64,000 nt of DNA from Allodiplogaster sudhausi (Eukaryota > Nematoda > Chromadorea > Rhabditida > Diplogasteridae): contig CALZFC010000006.1 in assembly GCA_945643635.1 (NCBI GenBank), positions 7,338,501 through 7,402,500 of the forward strand. The letters are read 5' to 3'. The position numbers were made by a program, and so were the translations under genes. Positions 1 to 11,277 of this stretch are shown piece after piece (positions within the stretch are counted from its first letter, which is position 1; each line of letters starts with the position of its first letter). Below the pieces are notes generated by a model. It was not told the origin of the DNA. It was given only the letters and a program-made list of their open reading frames with translations, and searched no databases.

Positions 1-314
1 CTTTTAAAGTGAAGTACCCCAGACCATGGTGTGTGTGTGTTTTTATGGTGCGTTATTCTCCTTCCAACACGGAAGGTGTAATAGACTAATTCAAAGTTCG
101 ATGGATCATGCGATACGTCAGATGTGTGCTATTTTGATTCTAGTTTGCTTTTCATTATTTATTTATTCTGTATGTGCTTTTCAATCGATGTGATCGCAAT
201 GACTACTTCTCCTATCGCGTTTTTTGGCGTGTTTGGAATCGAATATCTTCAAGAAATGAAGATTTCTCGTAGGAACAAAATTGTTTACTTTAATCCGTTT
301 TTCTTAGCCTTCTC
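1..314. other. 5' flank, no gene recognised
   Basis: AT-rich DNA upstream of the first plus-strand gene. No exon with a convincing frame and splice sites was found. It could hold the promoter or 5' untranslated region of the nucleotidyltransferase gene. Confidence 0.4.
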
Positions 315-2490
315 ATGGCATCTCCACGAGATGGCTCTCGCTCGCCAGTGAATTCCAGGCGCTCACAACGCTTCAAGCAGTACTGGGGAGTCGAGGCGAC
401 CGCGTGGCCGAGGAAACGATATGAATTCTTGCAAGAGTACGTGAAAAGAACTTTTCGCAATTCAGTCATGTTCTTTTGATCATTTTCTGTTGACATTGCT
501 GCCTTCGTGCGATGCCATGAAATGAGTATCTATTTTCTAGATCTTTTTTTCTTTCCACGGTTTTTTTAATTCATTGTCAGCAGCTTTAATTTCCATTCTA
601 TTTTGCAAGTAAATCCTTTTTTCTTTTCAGCTTTTACGAGAGACACACCGAGCAGTTTGCCGAGCTCGACTCCGATATTTGGCAATACTACATGGATAAT
701 CAACAGGTTTGAGAATTTTGAGAATCTTCAAGGGCTTGTGGATGTTTGGTGTTTTGAAATAATAATGAATGTTGGATTTCTCTTTACTATTTAATTATTA
801 ATGTCTTTATCTTTTAAATTTCGTTTACTTTTGTAGTCGTGTTGAGTTTCATGAAAAATGTGATTACTCTACAAATTGTTGAGGAACTCCCTGCTTTTAT
901 TCTTGCTTGCCATCGTTAAGGCGATAATTTGAAGAAAGAAGCCATTTTAAATCCTTGACTTAGACAGAAATATTGAGTGAGAGAGAAAGAAACCGCCTCA
1001 TCCACCTCGTTTTTGAGCTATTATTGTATATTTCCTAACTAACCTTTATTCGACGTACGAAACATTATTCCAAGTCTGATGCCGTAATATTTATTCCAAG
1101 GAGTACGATACCCTATCTTTTATTCCATGTGCGATACAATAACCTTTATTCCTTGATTGGTTCAGTTGCTGTCCGAACTCGATCGAAAGTACGACTTCCG
1201 CGAGCGCCTTCTTGGCCTGATCAACCGCAAGCTTCCGGTACATTTTCTTTTCTTCTCTATTATCATATTTTTTTCTTGTCCTTTCTCATCTTATTTCTTT
1301 ATTCATTATTTACTTATTTATTTATCCAATAACCGTATTTCTGCTTGGCTGTCATGTTCTTTTTGTGCATTTTCAACTTACCCACGCAACACAAGCGTTA
1401 GTTTGCCGACCGTGCTTTATAAGGTTAATTCGAGCTGCATAAAACCTCCGTGTGTTGTGAACACGAAATTTTTAGCTCGCCATTAGTCTCACCATCAGTT
1501 TCTCTCTCACACACTTCCTCATTCTACTTTATTTGTCTTCTCCCTTCCTCTCTCTCTCTCACTCTCTCTCTCCCTCTCTCTCTCCTTTCTCTCTCTTTCT
1601 CTCTCCCTCTCTTTCTCTTTCTCTATCCCTCTCTCTCTCTCTCTCTCCGTTCCAGGACTGGGTAGTCCAAGTGGTGATCACTGGCTCGTCTGTGCAGGGA
1701 GTGGCTACGCGTGGCTCTGACTGTGACATGGTCATCTATGTCCCGGACGCACGCTACTCATTCAAGGATGACAAAGAGTACGGTTTATACCGTATCCATT
1801 CTGTGTACACTGAAAGATAGCCAGGATTCACGCGGATACTGTAGTGACCGTAAGATTCTCTTCGTTGTACTCGCAAAAATATTACCATTACTATTGCGGT
1901 CTAAAAATTAAAAAAATTAACTAATTTAGATGCAGCGAACACATCCTGAAGATAATCATCAAGTTGATGAACGGCGACCCGGAGATGCTGTCCATAGTCC
2001 AGGAGGCCGAGTATGTCGATGCGATGGTTAGTGGGTTTTTTTCCAACTAACTTCATCTAATTATGCTCGATTTTCGACTCCAGCCTAATTAGGCTCATTC
2101 TCTGAAAGATCAGTGGGAAGTAAATTTCTTTTGCTCAATTTTTTATTGATTAAAGAAGATAATTTTAAGTAAAAAAACGAGCAAGATAAGTTAAATGGTT
2201 GTACATAAGATGAATGGAATTAGTATTTTTAGTTAATTAAACAAATCTAATTTCTGAAGCATAATATTTGCAGATTCCAATCTTGAAGATGAAGGTTCGG
2301 CCTGCTGCGAATAAGGATAAGCGAAATTCGGTATGCTTTTTTTAACATAGCGGAATAAGGAGTGTCGCACATACGAAGGTTTCTGTAAAGGATAACAGTT
2401 ATTCTCGCTTATGCATTCGGTTTAAATTAATCAAATTGCTGTATATAATTGAGCAGTTAAATAATCAGAATTCGGATAAAAATTACTTTT

Positions 2491-2580
<90 letters not shown>

Positions 2581-2582
2581 AT

Positions 2583-2634
<52 letters not shown>

Positions 2635-5072
2635 CACTCGCTTTTCAGTTTGGTCCTGGCGAAATTCTCGATGTCGACCTCAGTGTCGTTGCCGATGAAT
2701 TCCTCTCCGGTCTACACAATTCTCGTCTTATTGCTGGATACGCGTCGTACGCCTTTTTATTATTTTCACTTTTAAATCTGGGATCTTTTCTTATACTTAC
2801 ACTTCGCTTGTGCCCTTTTGCATGGTTTTGCTGCAAAGTTTCATGATTAGTTTTGTTATTAATTATTTCATTTTGTAATAATAAAAAAAAGGAAATGATT
2901 TATAAAAATAAAATGCATTTCAGAGTTGACGAACGATTTGCACCGCTCCAGATATTCGTCAAGGCCTGGGCGGGCAAGAACAAGGCTCGGGATCCGCAGT
3001 ATCGACGCTTCAACAGGTTGATCATTTTTTTCATTAAAGTGTCCATTTTTCGTTACCAACTCTGATGGCTATTATTCTGCCTCCCCTTTTTATTAAAAGA
3101 GCGGATGGTACGATAATCAAATCTGATTTTAATTCTCGATTTTTAGACTTACCATAGCTTGGAGTGATTAACCATGAAGCATATTTTATCACCACAGTGA
3201 AATGCTTCTCTGAATATGCTTTTTTATTTCTTAATTAAAAGTACCTGCGCAATAAACGGAAGATTGCCCCTCTGATACTACTATTCGGCTTACCCGCCCC
3301 ATTTTTGAGGCCTTTCGGAGGTCTAACGCACTCGCTTTTGGGGACCCCCGTACCAATCTTTTGCCCCTCCCCCCGATTTCTACGATCTCTTTCAGTTACG
3401 CAATCACTCTTCTGCTCATCCACTTTCTTCAGTGCGGCTTGCCAGTGCCGGTTCTGCCGAACTTGCAGGTTTATCATGATTTTATTATTAAAACTTAAAT
3501 TTTTTTTTAAATTTAGTACTATTTTAATTTGAAAAGGAATTGTGCAGAATGAGCTATTTTTTTTTGAAACTATTCATTTCCATCAACTTTATCCGACTCT
3601 ATTTGCCATGGACGAGAATAACTATCCGCCAGTGGTTGACTTTGATGAGAAATTTCCGGAGCCAATTCCAGGTCCGTATTTTGTTTTATTTGGCTTTATT
3701 TTTTTTTTAAATATAATTTGTATTCGATTTATATAAGGACTTCTCTTTCTCTATTTTCTTCACTGTATTTTTTTCCTTTGAGGGCCCAATCTTTTGCGTA
3801 ACATTGATTAATCAATAGATTTACTGAACATGATTATCTCTTTTTGTTGTTTTAACTTTCAAGAAGAAAAATAAATAAACTTGTTTTTTAGATGACGTCT
3901 ATGCTGAAGGAGTGCAGAAGAATTCAATGCCACTTTCTCAACTCTTCTTTCTCTTTGTCTGTTACTATTCTCAGGTACATAGCATGTATTCTTTCTTTAA
4001 ATTATAATTGAAAGCTGAAATATTATTAATTAAAACATAAAAAAATGTTTAAAGCAGGATTTCTCTGTATTCTGTTTATCTTGCATGTATTGTTATAAGT
4101 TTTTTGTTGTTGTGAAGAACTTACTATTGAAAAAAAATATTTAGACATCGCTCAAGGACAACGTAATTTCTATTCGAGGAGGTCTGCTGATGAAAAGGTT
4201 TGATGGAACTTTGTTCGTTGATAATTTGATGGTTTGATTCTTCACTGATTTAATGTGCGAATGACCATTTAATTTAGAGTGTATGTGTTTGTGTTTTATT
4301 TCTACAAATATCTTTTTAAAAATGGGCATGGTGCCAGGAGGGCTTCAAGTTATGGAGTGTTGTTTTTATAATTAAAAAGGCAGAAGTCTAAAAATCAAAC
4401 TTCTTTGAAATCAACAATGGAAATCGCGAAGAGATGGCAGCGTTCGGAAATATACATTCAGGTAGGCCAAATGATGATAAGTTATTTTTGAAATATTTTT
4501 TATCTTATATTGTATATACTGGTTATATTCAAAGTTTCTTGTCATACCATATTCTTGGAACTAGAATTCCTATTACAATAGTTTGTTGAAAAAAATTTAT
4601 AAAAAAAATTAATACTAATTAATTTAAAATAATAATAATAAAAAATCCATAGGATCCTATCGACGAGCATAACCCTGGTCGCACTGTCGACAACTGGAAA
4701 ATCATCCAGTGGATCTTCAAGTTTGTTTTTTTTTCTTTTTTTTTAATTAGTGTGAATTTTTTCTCTCATACTTAATACGTAGAAAGTTGCAATTTTAACT
4801 TGTAAAAGTGTTACAAGGAGATTTTCATATATATATTTTAATAACTTTGTCAGCTCTCTTGTTGCCATATATATCATGTTATCAATTTTACCATAGCTTC
4901 AATAATTGAAGAACAAAATTTCAGAGATGCGCAAGAGATCTTCCTTCGGGCCGGTCGAGAGCGTGCTCTCTTCCGCTTTCCGACTCTCAAGGATCTTCTT
5001 TTTCAGTATTCACTGATGTGCAGATCTCAATTTGAATTTCCCACCCTGAAGCTCATATTTTGCGCATTTTGA
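315..5072 (+). CDS. Terminal nucleotidyltransferase, TUT/GLD-2 (Cid1-like) class, 15 exons
   Basis: Predicted to add non-templated nucleotides (U or A) to RNA 3' ends. Fifteen exons join in one frame to 455 residues: 315-436, 631-706, 1166-1237, 1656-1777, 1930-2026, 2274-2330, 2649-2746, 2924-3016, 3396-3468, 3548-3671, 3892-3974, 4145-4197, 4380-4461, 4653-4720, 4925-5072. The catalytic core is visible: Gly100-Ser101 followed by Asp112 and Asp114 (motif SDCDMVIY), and a third Asp at about 192 (LDVDLSV). The central domain follows (YASVDERF, then VKAWAGK) and a PAP-associated region ([16 protein letters not shown]; later [12 protein letters not shown]). The start is the first ATG of a frame that splices cleanly into exon 2. 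Uridylyl versus adenylyl specificity cannot be decided from these residues. No RNA-binding domain is seen, as is common in GLD-2-type enzymes. The last exon could differ through alternative splicing. Confidence 0.88.
1545..1649. repeat. (CT)n tract against a 3' splice site
   Basis: About 100 bp of CT-rich microsatellite in intron 3 of the nucleotidyltransferase gene. It ends six bases before the acceptor AG at 1654-1655, so it doubles as a very long polypyrimidine tract. Confidence 0.85.
2494..2628. repeat. (AT)n microsatellite in intron 6
   Basis: Nearly pure alternating TA of about 135 bp with a few ATGTA and GTGATTATA interruptions. It lies wholly inside the intron before exon 7 (2649-2746). 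The Tyr/Ile ORFs across it are artefacts. Confidence 0.9.
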
Positions 5073-5771
5073 ATAGAATATATATAGAGATATATAGATG
5101 AACATAATATGGATTAGTTTAACCTTCTATAGAGTTTTCGAACAAGTATGGTCCGGCATTAATTTTAATTTTTAACAATCAGTATTTCCTACTGCTTACG
5201 TGCTCCCGCTGCTGGACAACTTACATTCCGACAATGTAGTAAGATGCCTTAAGAATTAGACAGTTTTAAAATGCATCACATCTCTTTTTTCTACTTTCAT
5301 GGTCACTTGTGATAGGAACCTTTGTGCTGTGAATTTGTATATGGCTATTTACGAGTTTTGTCATATCCGAGAAGTTTTATCCAGTTTTATCCCTGCTTTA
5401 CGAGATCTCTTTTGCGCTCTACTTTTATCTTTCACTGTAATGATGAGATACAGTCTCATGGCCTATTTCCTTCGTGGTGAACTATCATAGTCTGCTGATA
5501 AAAAGAGTACTATGGAGCTTAATATATGTAATATGATGTGTATATAAATCATTTTATAAAAAGTACTTAGAAAAAAGAAATATAGGTATATATAATATGA
5601 TAAATATGTACCATTTCGTAGTGTAAAGAAGGGTGGAAATGTTGTATTCAAGGCGGCATAAGTGTCTGGTGTGTTTACAAATTTTTGTGAAGGAAGGGGC
5701 TAGGGTGCCTGGTGCAAGCAACGAAATGCGTTGTTTTCAAAAAATGCGAGCTCGAGGATGTTTCGTCGTAG
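5073..5771. other. Intergenic spacer, nucleotidyltransferase to TSEN34
   Basis: About 700 bp holding the 3' untranslated region of the upstream gene and the 5' region of TSEN34. A short frame follows a TTTTTAACAATCAG acceptor-like site near 5181 and stops after about 19 codons. It could be an alternative last exon, but nothing confirms it. Confidence 0.4.
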
Positions 5772-8763
5772 ATGGATGTGACCGCATCTTCTTCCACTTC
5801 TTCTTCTTCCTCTGCTCTCCTCCCGGCTTCCTTCGTCGCTCTTCCATCCACATCTCATGAAGAGGCTCCGATTCGTGTACACGCAGTCGCTGGCTCCTTT
5901 CTCGTCTTCTCTAACGAAGGTTGGGCATCTTTCATCCGAGATAGTCTTTCTCTGTCTCGGCGAAAACACAATCTATTGTTGTTTTCAACTTTTACTCACC
6001 CAGATTGGTGATGTCTTATACAGAAATACTTAACTGATGCCATGTTGAACGATCGCTTTTTATATGGCCTATGTAGGCTTTTGCTGTAAAACTTCTGTTG
6101 CAACACGTTCAATCACATAGTTTTTTTTACTTAATAGTTTTCATATAATCATTTTTATTTAATTGCAGTCCTTTTTCGCACCTTTGTCTTATTTCACCCC
6201 ATTTATTCCCGGGTACGGCATTTCTGCTTTTATCTTTTTTTTAACGTTTTTTCTTCTAGTACGATCCTAATCTGTTTTGGAGCAAAAAAAATCCATTGTC
6301 AGGCAGTGATGGTTAAGAACACAAAATAATTTTTTCCTGATTTCGTTGAAGATTAATTCGAGGCCTTCTATTTGGTCATAGCGAATATTGGTACATAGAA
6401 AAAGAAGAATTAAAGTAAGAAGTATTCTAATACGATTTCCCTTGTGCAGACATTGTGCGTCTTCGTGATCGCTGGCGTACTGTAGCTGAGCGTGCCGAGA
6501 CCGGAATGACTCCCGGCTGCCCCTCTGCCAGCTATGCCTTTCTCTCACCAGAACAGATCGCAGCTCTGTTGAGTTACGGTAGGATTTTATCTGCTTTATT
6601 GGGTTACGGTAGAATATTCTTACATCCATCCTATATTTTCTCTTGAGATCCTAGAGAAAAAGAACTGCAGTTTAAAGAGGTTGTCTTAATGTGGAAGACG
6701 TGTTCACTAGAAGACGAAACTGTGAATCCTCTTTTAAATAACGCTCCTCTTAACCCTCTAATTCTTCTTTTCACTTCCACTTAAAGGAGTTGTTCGCGTG
6801 GTGCGCCTTCGCTGCATGGATGGAGAGGAGCCGGCCGACTCAGAGGCTACCTTTGCTGCTGCGGAATCCGAGCAGGAGAAGAAGAGCAGAGAGAAGCTGG
6901 AGGAGGACACGTTAGAACGAGTTGGTTGCTTTATTTTTGTTGTTTATATTGCTGCAAATTTGCGTATTCTAGAATTTTTTTTACATTAGACCCAAAATGA
7001 GGCATAAATAAGGCCCGCTGCCGAGAATGTGAAGAAAAGTGATTCAGTTTGATAATTCATAAGTCTTCTATTTCATGATTACGGCACTTCGAAAAATAAG
7101 CAGATAACTTTAATTTTGTAATAGCGAATGATTACGCACCTTCAAAGTTGTTTTCTTTTATATTGGATCCTTAAAAAGGCATAAATGTATAATTGATGAA
7201 ATTATTAAGGATTGTGAGCGTGCCCGCCAGATTGTGATTGGCAGAAAGGCGAAGCAGCTCAAGAGACGCGCTCTCGGCGATGGCGCATCGGCGGCTAAGC
7301 TAAAAGTTTTGATTCTTTCCGTTTATTTAGTCATTAAGTCATATATAATTCAATATATATTTATTTTTTTAAGAATAAAATAATAATCTATATTTTTTTA
7401 GATTCGTAAGACAGACATGGTCGGAATCGATGTGACCGAAGACGAGGTGGCAGAGGCACTCGTAGAAATTCATTCCAGAGATGCAGAGGGAGCCGGATTC
7501 CAGGCGAAAGTTAACTTGAGATTAGGTTCGCGGTTTTTTATTTAAATATTTTTGTGATTTTTTTTTTTATTTCTATTTTTATTTGCTATTCTGATTTAAA
7601 TATAACGACGTCACTGAATTGGACTTCAGACATGCCCGATTCCTTCTACGAAGATGTCCCAGAGCCACAATTTCCCAACGACAAGGCGTACCGTAATCGT
7701 GAGGCGAGTTTATCTTTTTTTTTTCTTGTAGTAGTATTTCATGCCTATTCTTTGATTAATGTATTAAATGGTGACGAGTATTCTCACTGTTGTTAATATT
7801 ATATCTGCACCGTTTGCATGTATGTTTAAAATTTGATTGGGTTTTGGTTGCGGTTAGTTATTGGCTCTTTTATCACGTGTGAAGTGTTTCTGGGCTTCTT
7901 TTTTCATTCTTCAAAAGAAAATTGTTCCTGAATAACTTTCCACGACTGATTTTGGAATTTGGAAAAAAAGGCTCGGCATGAATGTCTTCCTTACCATTAG
8001 ATCATTATGCTAGCTAATTGTAGGCACCATTTATAGCTTTGAGGCCGGATATTAATTTTTATTAAGATAATTTAAGGAGAATAATTTTTTTTGCAGGTTG
8101 TATACCACGACCTATGGAGGCGTGGATTCTTCCTCACCGACGGCCTCAAGTTTGGCGCGGACTTTCTCGCTTACAAAGGTTTTTTTAACTATTATTTTTT
8201 GAACAAGCAATCTCTCAGAGGACCTCAAGTGTACTTGGGAGTTTTGGAAATGAACCTTGATGAACAGCGGGAGATGTGAGATTTTGACGAGCTACTTTCT
8301 TTATGTGCCGAGTATTTGAACACATTCAAACAAAGCTAAAACGGAATATGAAGAATTCGTTATTAAATTAAGAGAATGGCGCTGTTTAAGATTGGAAAGA
8401 GTTAGTAAAAGGTTGTTTCACTGAATTGATCTCGTAAATACAGTGAAATGTTTTTTTTTATTAGGAAAGAGTATGAATATCTTTATCCCCAACATTTTTA
8501 ATAATTACTAAATGATAATTTTAATTGTTAAATCTAGTTTATTTTTTTATAATTTAGTTTAATTTCGTGATTTGGAATGAATATTTTGAGCTGCACCGGG
8601 CACAGTGCACGCCGACTTCCTCGTGACCGCAGTCTCGCTCGATGAGTCCCTTCTGCCTGGCCGGCTCATCGCCTTGACGAGAGTAGCATCGCAGGTGGGA
8701 TACTGTAGCTTTATTATTATTATTATTATATTATTATTATTATTATTATTATTTTAATTTTCC

Positions 8764-8806
<43 letters not shown>

Positions 8807-9136
8807 TTTTTCTTTTGTGTTTCCCAAAGAATTGCAGTCTTGGTTTTTTTATACATTGTTAATTTGTGCTTCATCATATCATCTTTTTCTCTAGCATCTG
8901 TCTGTCTTTCTCTCGCTCACTCCATCGTTCTCTCTCTCTCTCTCTCTCTCTTTCTCTTTCTGCCATCCTTGTCTTTCTGTATTTTCTCTTCAAGTATTTG
9001 CTCCCTCAGTTCCCTCTCTTTCATAAATGATCCCTGCCTCCACTCCCAGGTGAAGAAGACAGCCCTGCTTGCCGTGGTGGCTGCTGATTCTCTTCAGCCG
9101 AACTACACCAGCTTGAGCTGGTTCAAACCGTACTAA
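5772..9136 (+). CDS. tsen34: tRNA-splicing endonuclease subunit TSEN34 (Sen34)
   Basis: Catalytic subunit of the tetrameric tRNA-splicing endonuclease; in this family Sen34 cuts the 3' splice site of intron-containing pre-tRNA. Nine exons give 325 residues (human is about 310): 5772-5919, 6450-6578, 6787-6920, 7210-7305, 7402-7525, 7630-7703, 8097-8178, 8591-8694, 9050-9136. The C-terminal nuclease domain is clear: YHDLWRRGFFLTDGLKFG, then Tyr261, His269 and Lys300. The Tyr-to-His spacing of eight residues matches human Tyr247/His255 and was used to choose the acceptor at 8590. Lys300 lies in VKKTALL, followed by YTSLSW near the end. The middle (residues about 100-170) is a charged linker, as in other Sen34 proteins. 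Intron 6 appears to use a GC donor (GAG then GCGAGT), because no GT donor keeps the frame. The gene lies about 700 bp after the nucleotidyltransferase and 365 bp before LSM2. Confidence 0.93.
8711..8804. repeat. (ATT)n followed by (TA)n in a TSEN34 intron
   Basis: Two adjoining microsatellites, ATT repeats to about 8753 and then TA repeats 8767-8804, in the last TSEN34 intron. A CT-rich tract at about 8930-8962 comes later in the same intron. Confidence 0.85.
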
Positions 9137-9501
9137 TTTTTACATTTCTCTCTCTCTCTCTCTCTCTCTCGTGAGTAATCTTTTTTTATTGCTAGAATCT
9201 TCTAAATTAGTATTGAGGTTTATATTTTGTACTACGGGTATAGGAAATTAATTTGTCAATTCTTCTAGACTAAATATTGTTTTGGAAGTTGTTAATACTG
9301 CCTTTACTGTTTGTTCTCTGTTATCCTAAGATGATGACGATAAATGATGTAAACGTTCAGAATGATTTTGCTATTTGGATATGGTTATCTTAACGAACGG
9401 TTAATAGCCGCTTGCAATACCGCATTGTTATTCAAGATCTTGGTAACTAAATGCTTTTTGTGCCTGATATTTCAGATATCCAAGTTTCATCCTTGACCGA
9501 A
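9137..9501. other. Short TSEN34-LSM2 intergenic region
   Basis: Only 365 bp separate the TSEN34 stop from the LSM2 start. A CT microsatellite sits at 9147-9170, and the rest is AT-rich. No AATAAA hexamer stands out. The short spacing is why an operon is considered. Confidence 0.5.
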
Positions 9502-10655
9502 ATGGTTGGTGATTTTCTTATTCTTGAAATTGATTTACTTTTCTGGTTAGAAGTATTCCATGTTTTGCAGAAGCTGGGAAGCAATTCCATTAGAGTAGTC
9601 TCCGAATTGAAATCATTTCTAAAAAATAAATCCTCATTTCAGCTCTTCTTCTCGTTCTTCAAGTCGCTGGTCGGTAAGGATGTCGTTGTGGAGCTCAAGA
9701 ACGATCTCAGGTCGGTTGTATGCGGAGATCCTTGAGGTCCATGACGAGTAGTTTCTACTAGAGTACAGTATATTAGGCATAGAAAGATGTGAGAATGTGA
9801 TGGTGAACAAAACATATTGACCAGGAAAGTTCATGAAGAGAATAAAAGAGGAGATTGAGAGGGGTCCCGCTTCTACATTCATATGAGCACGCTAAACTGA
9901 ATAAAAAAATTGTTAAAGGGCATTGGTTTCAGATTATTTAGTTTGGTTTCACTCCGTATTCTGAAGAGTTTTTTTGCACATTTAATTGTAACGGAATGTT
10001 ATCATGACGGATTCCCTCCGCAACTTTTTGCCCTCTCAGCATCTGCGGCACTCTGCACTCGGTGGATCAATACCTGAACATGAAGCTGCATGACATCTCC
10101 GTCTCCGATCCCGACCGCTTTCCACACATGCTCTCCGTCAAAAACTGCTTCATTCGGGGGTTCGTGCATTTTTTTATTCGTATTAAAAATAGCATTTTTT
10201 TTTTACATTTTATAAATATTTTATAAGTTGAGAAAAGTAATAGTCAACGGCTTTTTACTAGAAAAAATATTGATGCTTAAGAAAATTTAACCTTCATTAA
10301 TAATACGAAAAAGAATATCTCCATATACACAATCCTTGTTTGAAATTACCTTCTTAAATTGTTCTTTTTCGTAGTTTTTTTTATTAGTTTTTAAATAACT
10401 GTAAATGTAAAAATAGTGATGTTAAGAAATGTAAGTTTCTATAATAATACGAAATAGAATATTTCGATATGCACTTAATCCCTTTTTTGAAATTATTTTT
10501 TTTTTCATAGTTTTTTTTTATATTAGTTTTTAAATAACTTTAAAGCCCCTCTATTAAGCTCCGTCGTTCGCTACGTGCAACTGCCGGCCGACCAAGTTGA
10601 CACGCAACTCTTGCAAGACGCGAGCAGAAAGGAGATTGCTGCGGCGAAGAAGTGA
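9502..10655 (+). CDS. lsm2: U6 snRNA-associated Sm-like protein LSm2
   Basis: Member of the Lsm2-8 ring, which binds the U6 snRNA 3' end in the nucleus, and of the Lsm1-7 ring used in cytoplasmic mRNA decay. Four exons (9502-9504, 9643-9710, 10040-10159, 10559-10655) give 95 residues, the same length as human LSm2. The whole Sm fold is present: LFFSFFKSLVGKDVVVELKN (strands 1-2), ICGTLHSVDQYLNMKL (Sm1) and CFIRGSVVRYVQLPADQVDT (Sm2 onward). The C-terminus is a short Lys-rich tail. Exon 1 contributes only the ATG, which abuts a GTTGGT donor. This start is inferred because exon 2 begins at codon 2 directly after a TTTCAG acceptor. No residue expected of the family is missing. Confidence 0.96.
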
Positions 10656-11277
10656 GAAAGAAGCTACCGTAATTTGGTCAAGAATTGTTGAGATCTCGTC
10701 CAATTATCGTTTCTCCCCGTATCATGTCCTTTGATCTACGTTTTATGTCTACTAAATTATTCAGTCTTTAACGGATAAAATCACAATTTGAAAGTTTGTG
10801 GAAGAGCAGCATAGAGGAAGGAATATAAACGAGTAACATAAGGATTTAAAAGATATATTAGTTATTTAAAAAAATTGGATGGTGCTAAAATTTCATACAT
10901 ATCTTGAGATTTGTCGATTTTTCTTATTCAAATAACAGAGTGAAGCTTATGGTCTATGATATATTTTTTTAATTTGATCTCTCTTGAATAGATATTTTTA
11001 CAAATGATTTGAAAGTTTGGTATAGTTCATCATGAAACCCATCCATTTCTCTACCCGCTACTCGAACTGAAAGAAGCTTCAATAAAATAATCTGTTATTA
11101 ATCAATTTAGAAAATTTTGTATTGAATGAACAAAAAAATATTAAGAATTGCTACATCTCAATTTTTTGCTAGAGTTGTTTCTCTGTCTTCTCTGAATAGT
11201 GTAAAGAGCAAGCACCATTTCTCTGGGCCTCTCTGGGCGCTTTATTTCTCTCGGTATCAAATGGTGTTGGTTGTCAT
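10656..11277. other. LSM2 3' flank and convergent intergenic DNA
   Basis: AT-rich, with no coding exon recognised. An AATAAA hexamer at 11091-11096 is a candidate plus-strand poly(A) signal for LSM2, which would give a 3' untranslated region of about 450 nt. The minus-strand copy A terminal exon begins at 11278. Confidence 0.4.

Noticed and set aside
2436..2846. 136-codon ORF rich in Tyr and Ile
   Set aside because: Translation of the (AT)n microsatellite in an intron of the nucleotidyltransferase gene.
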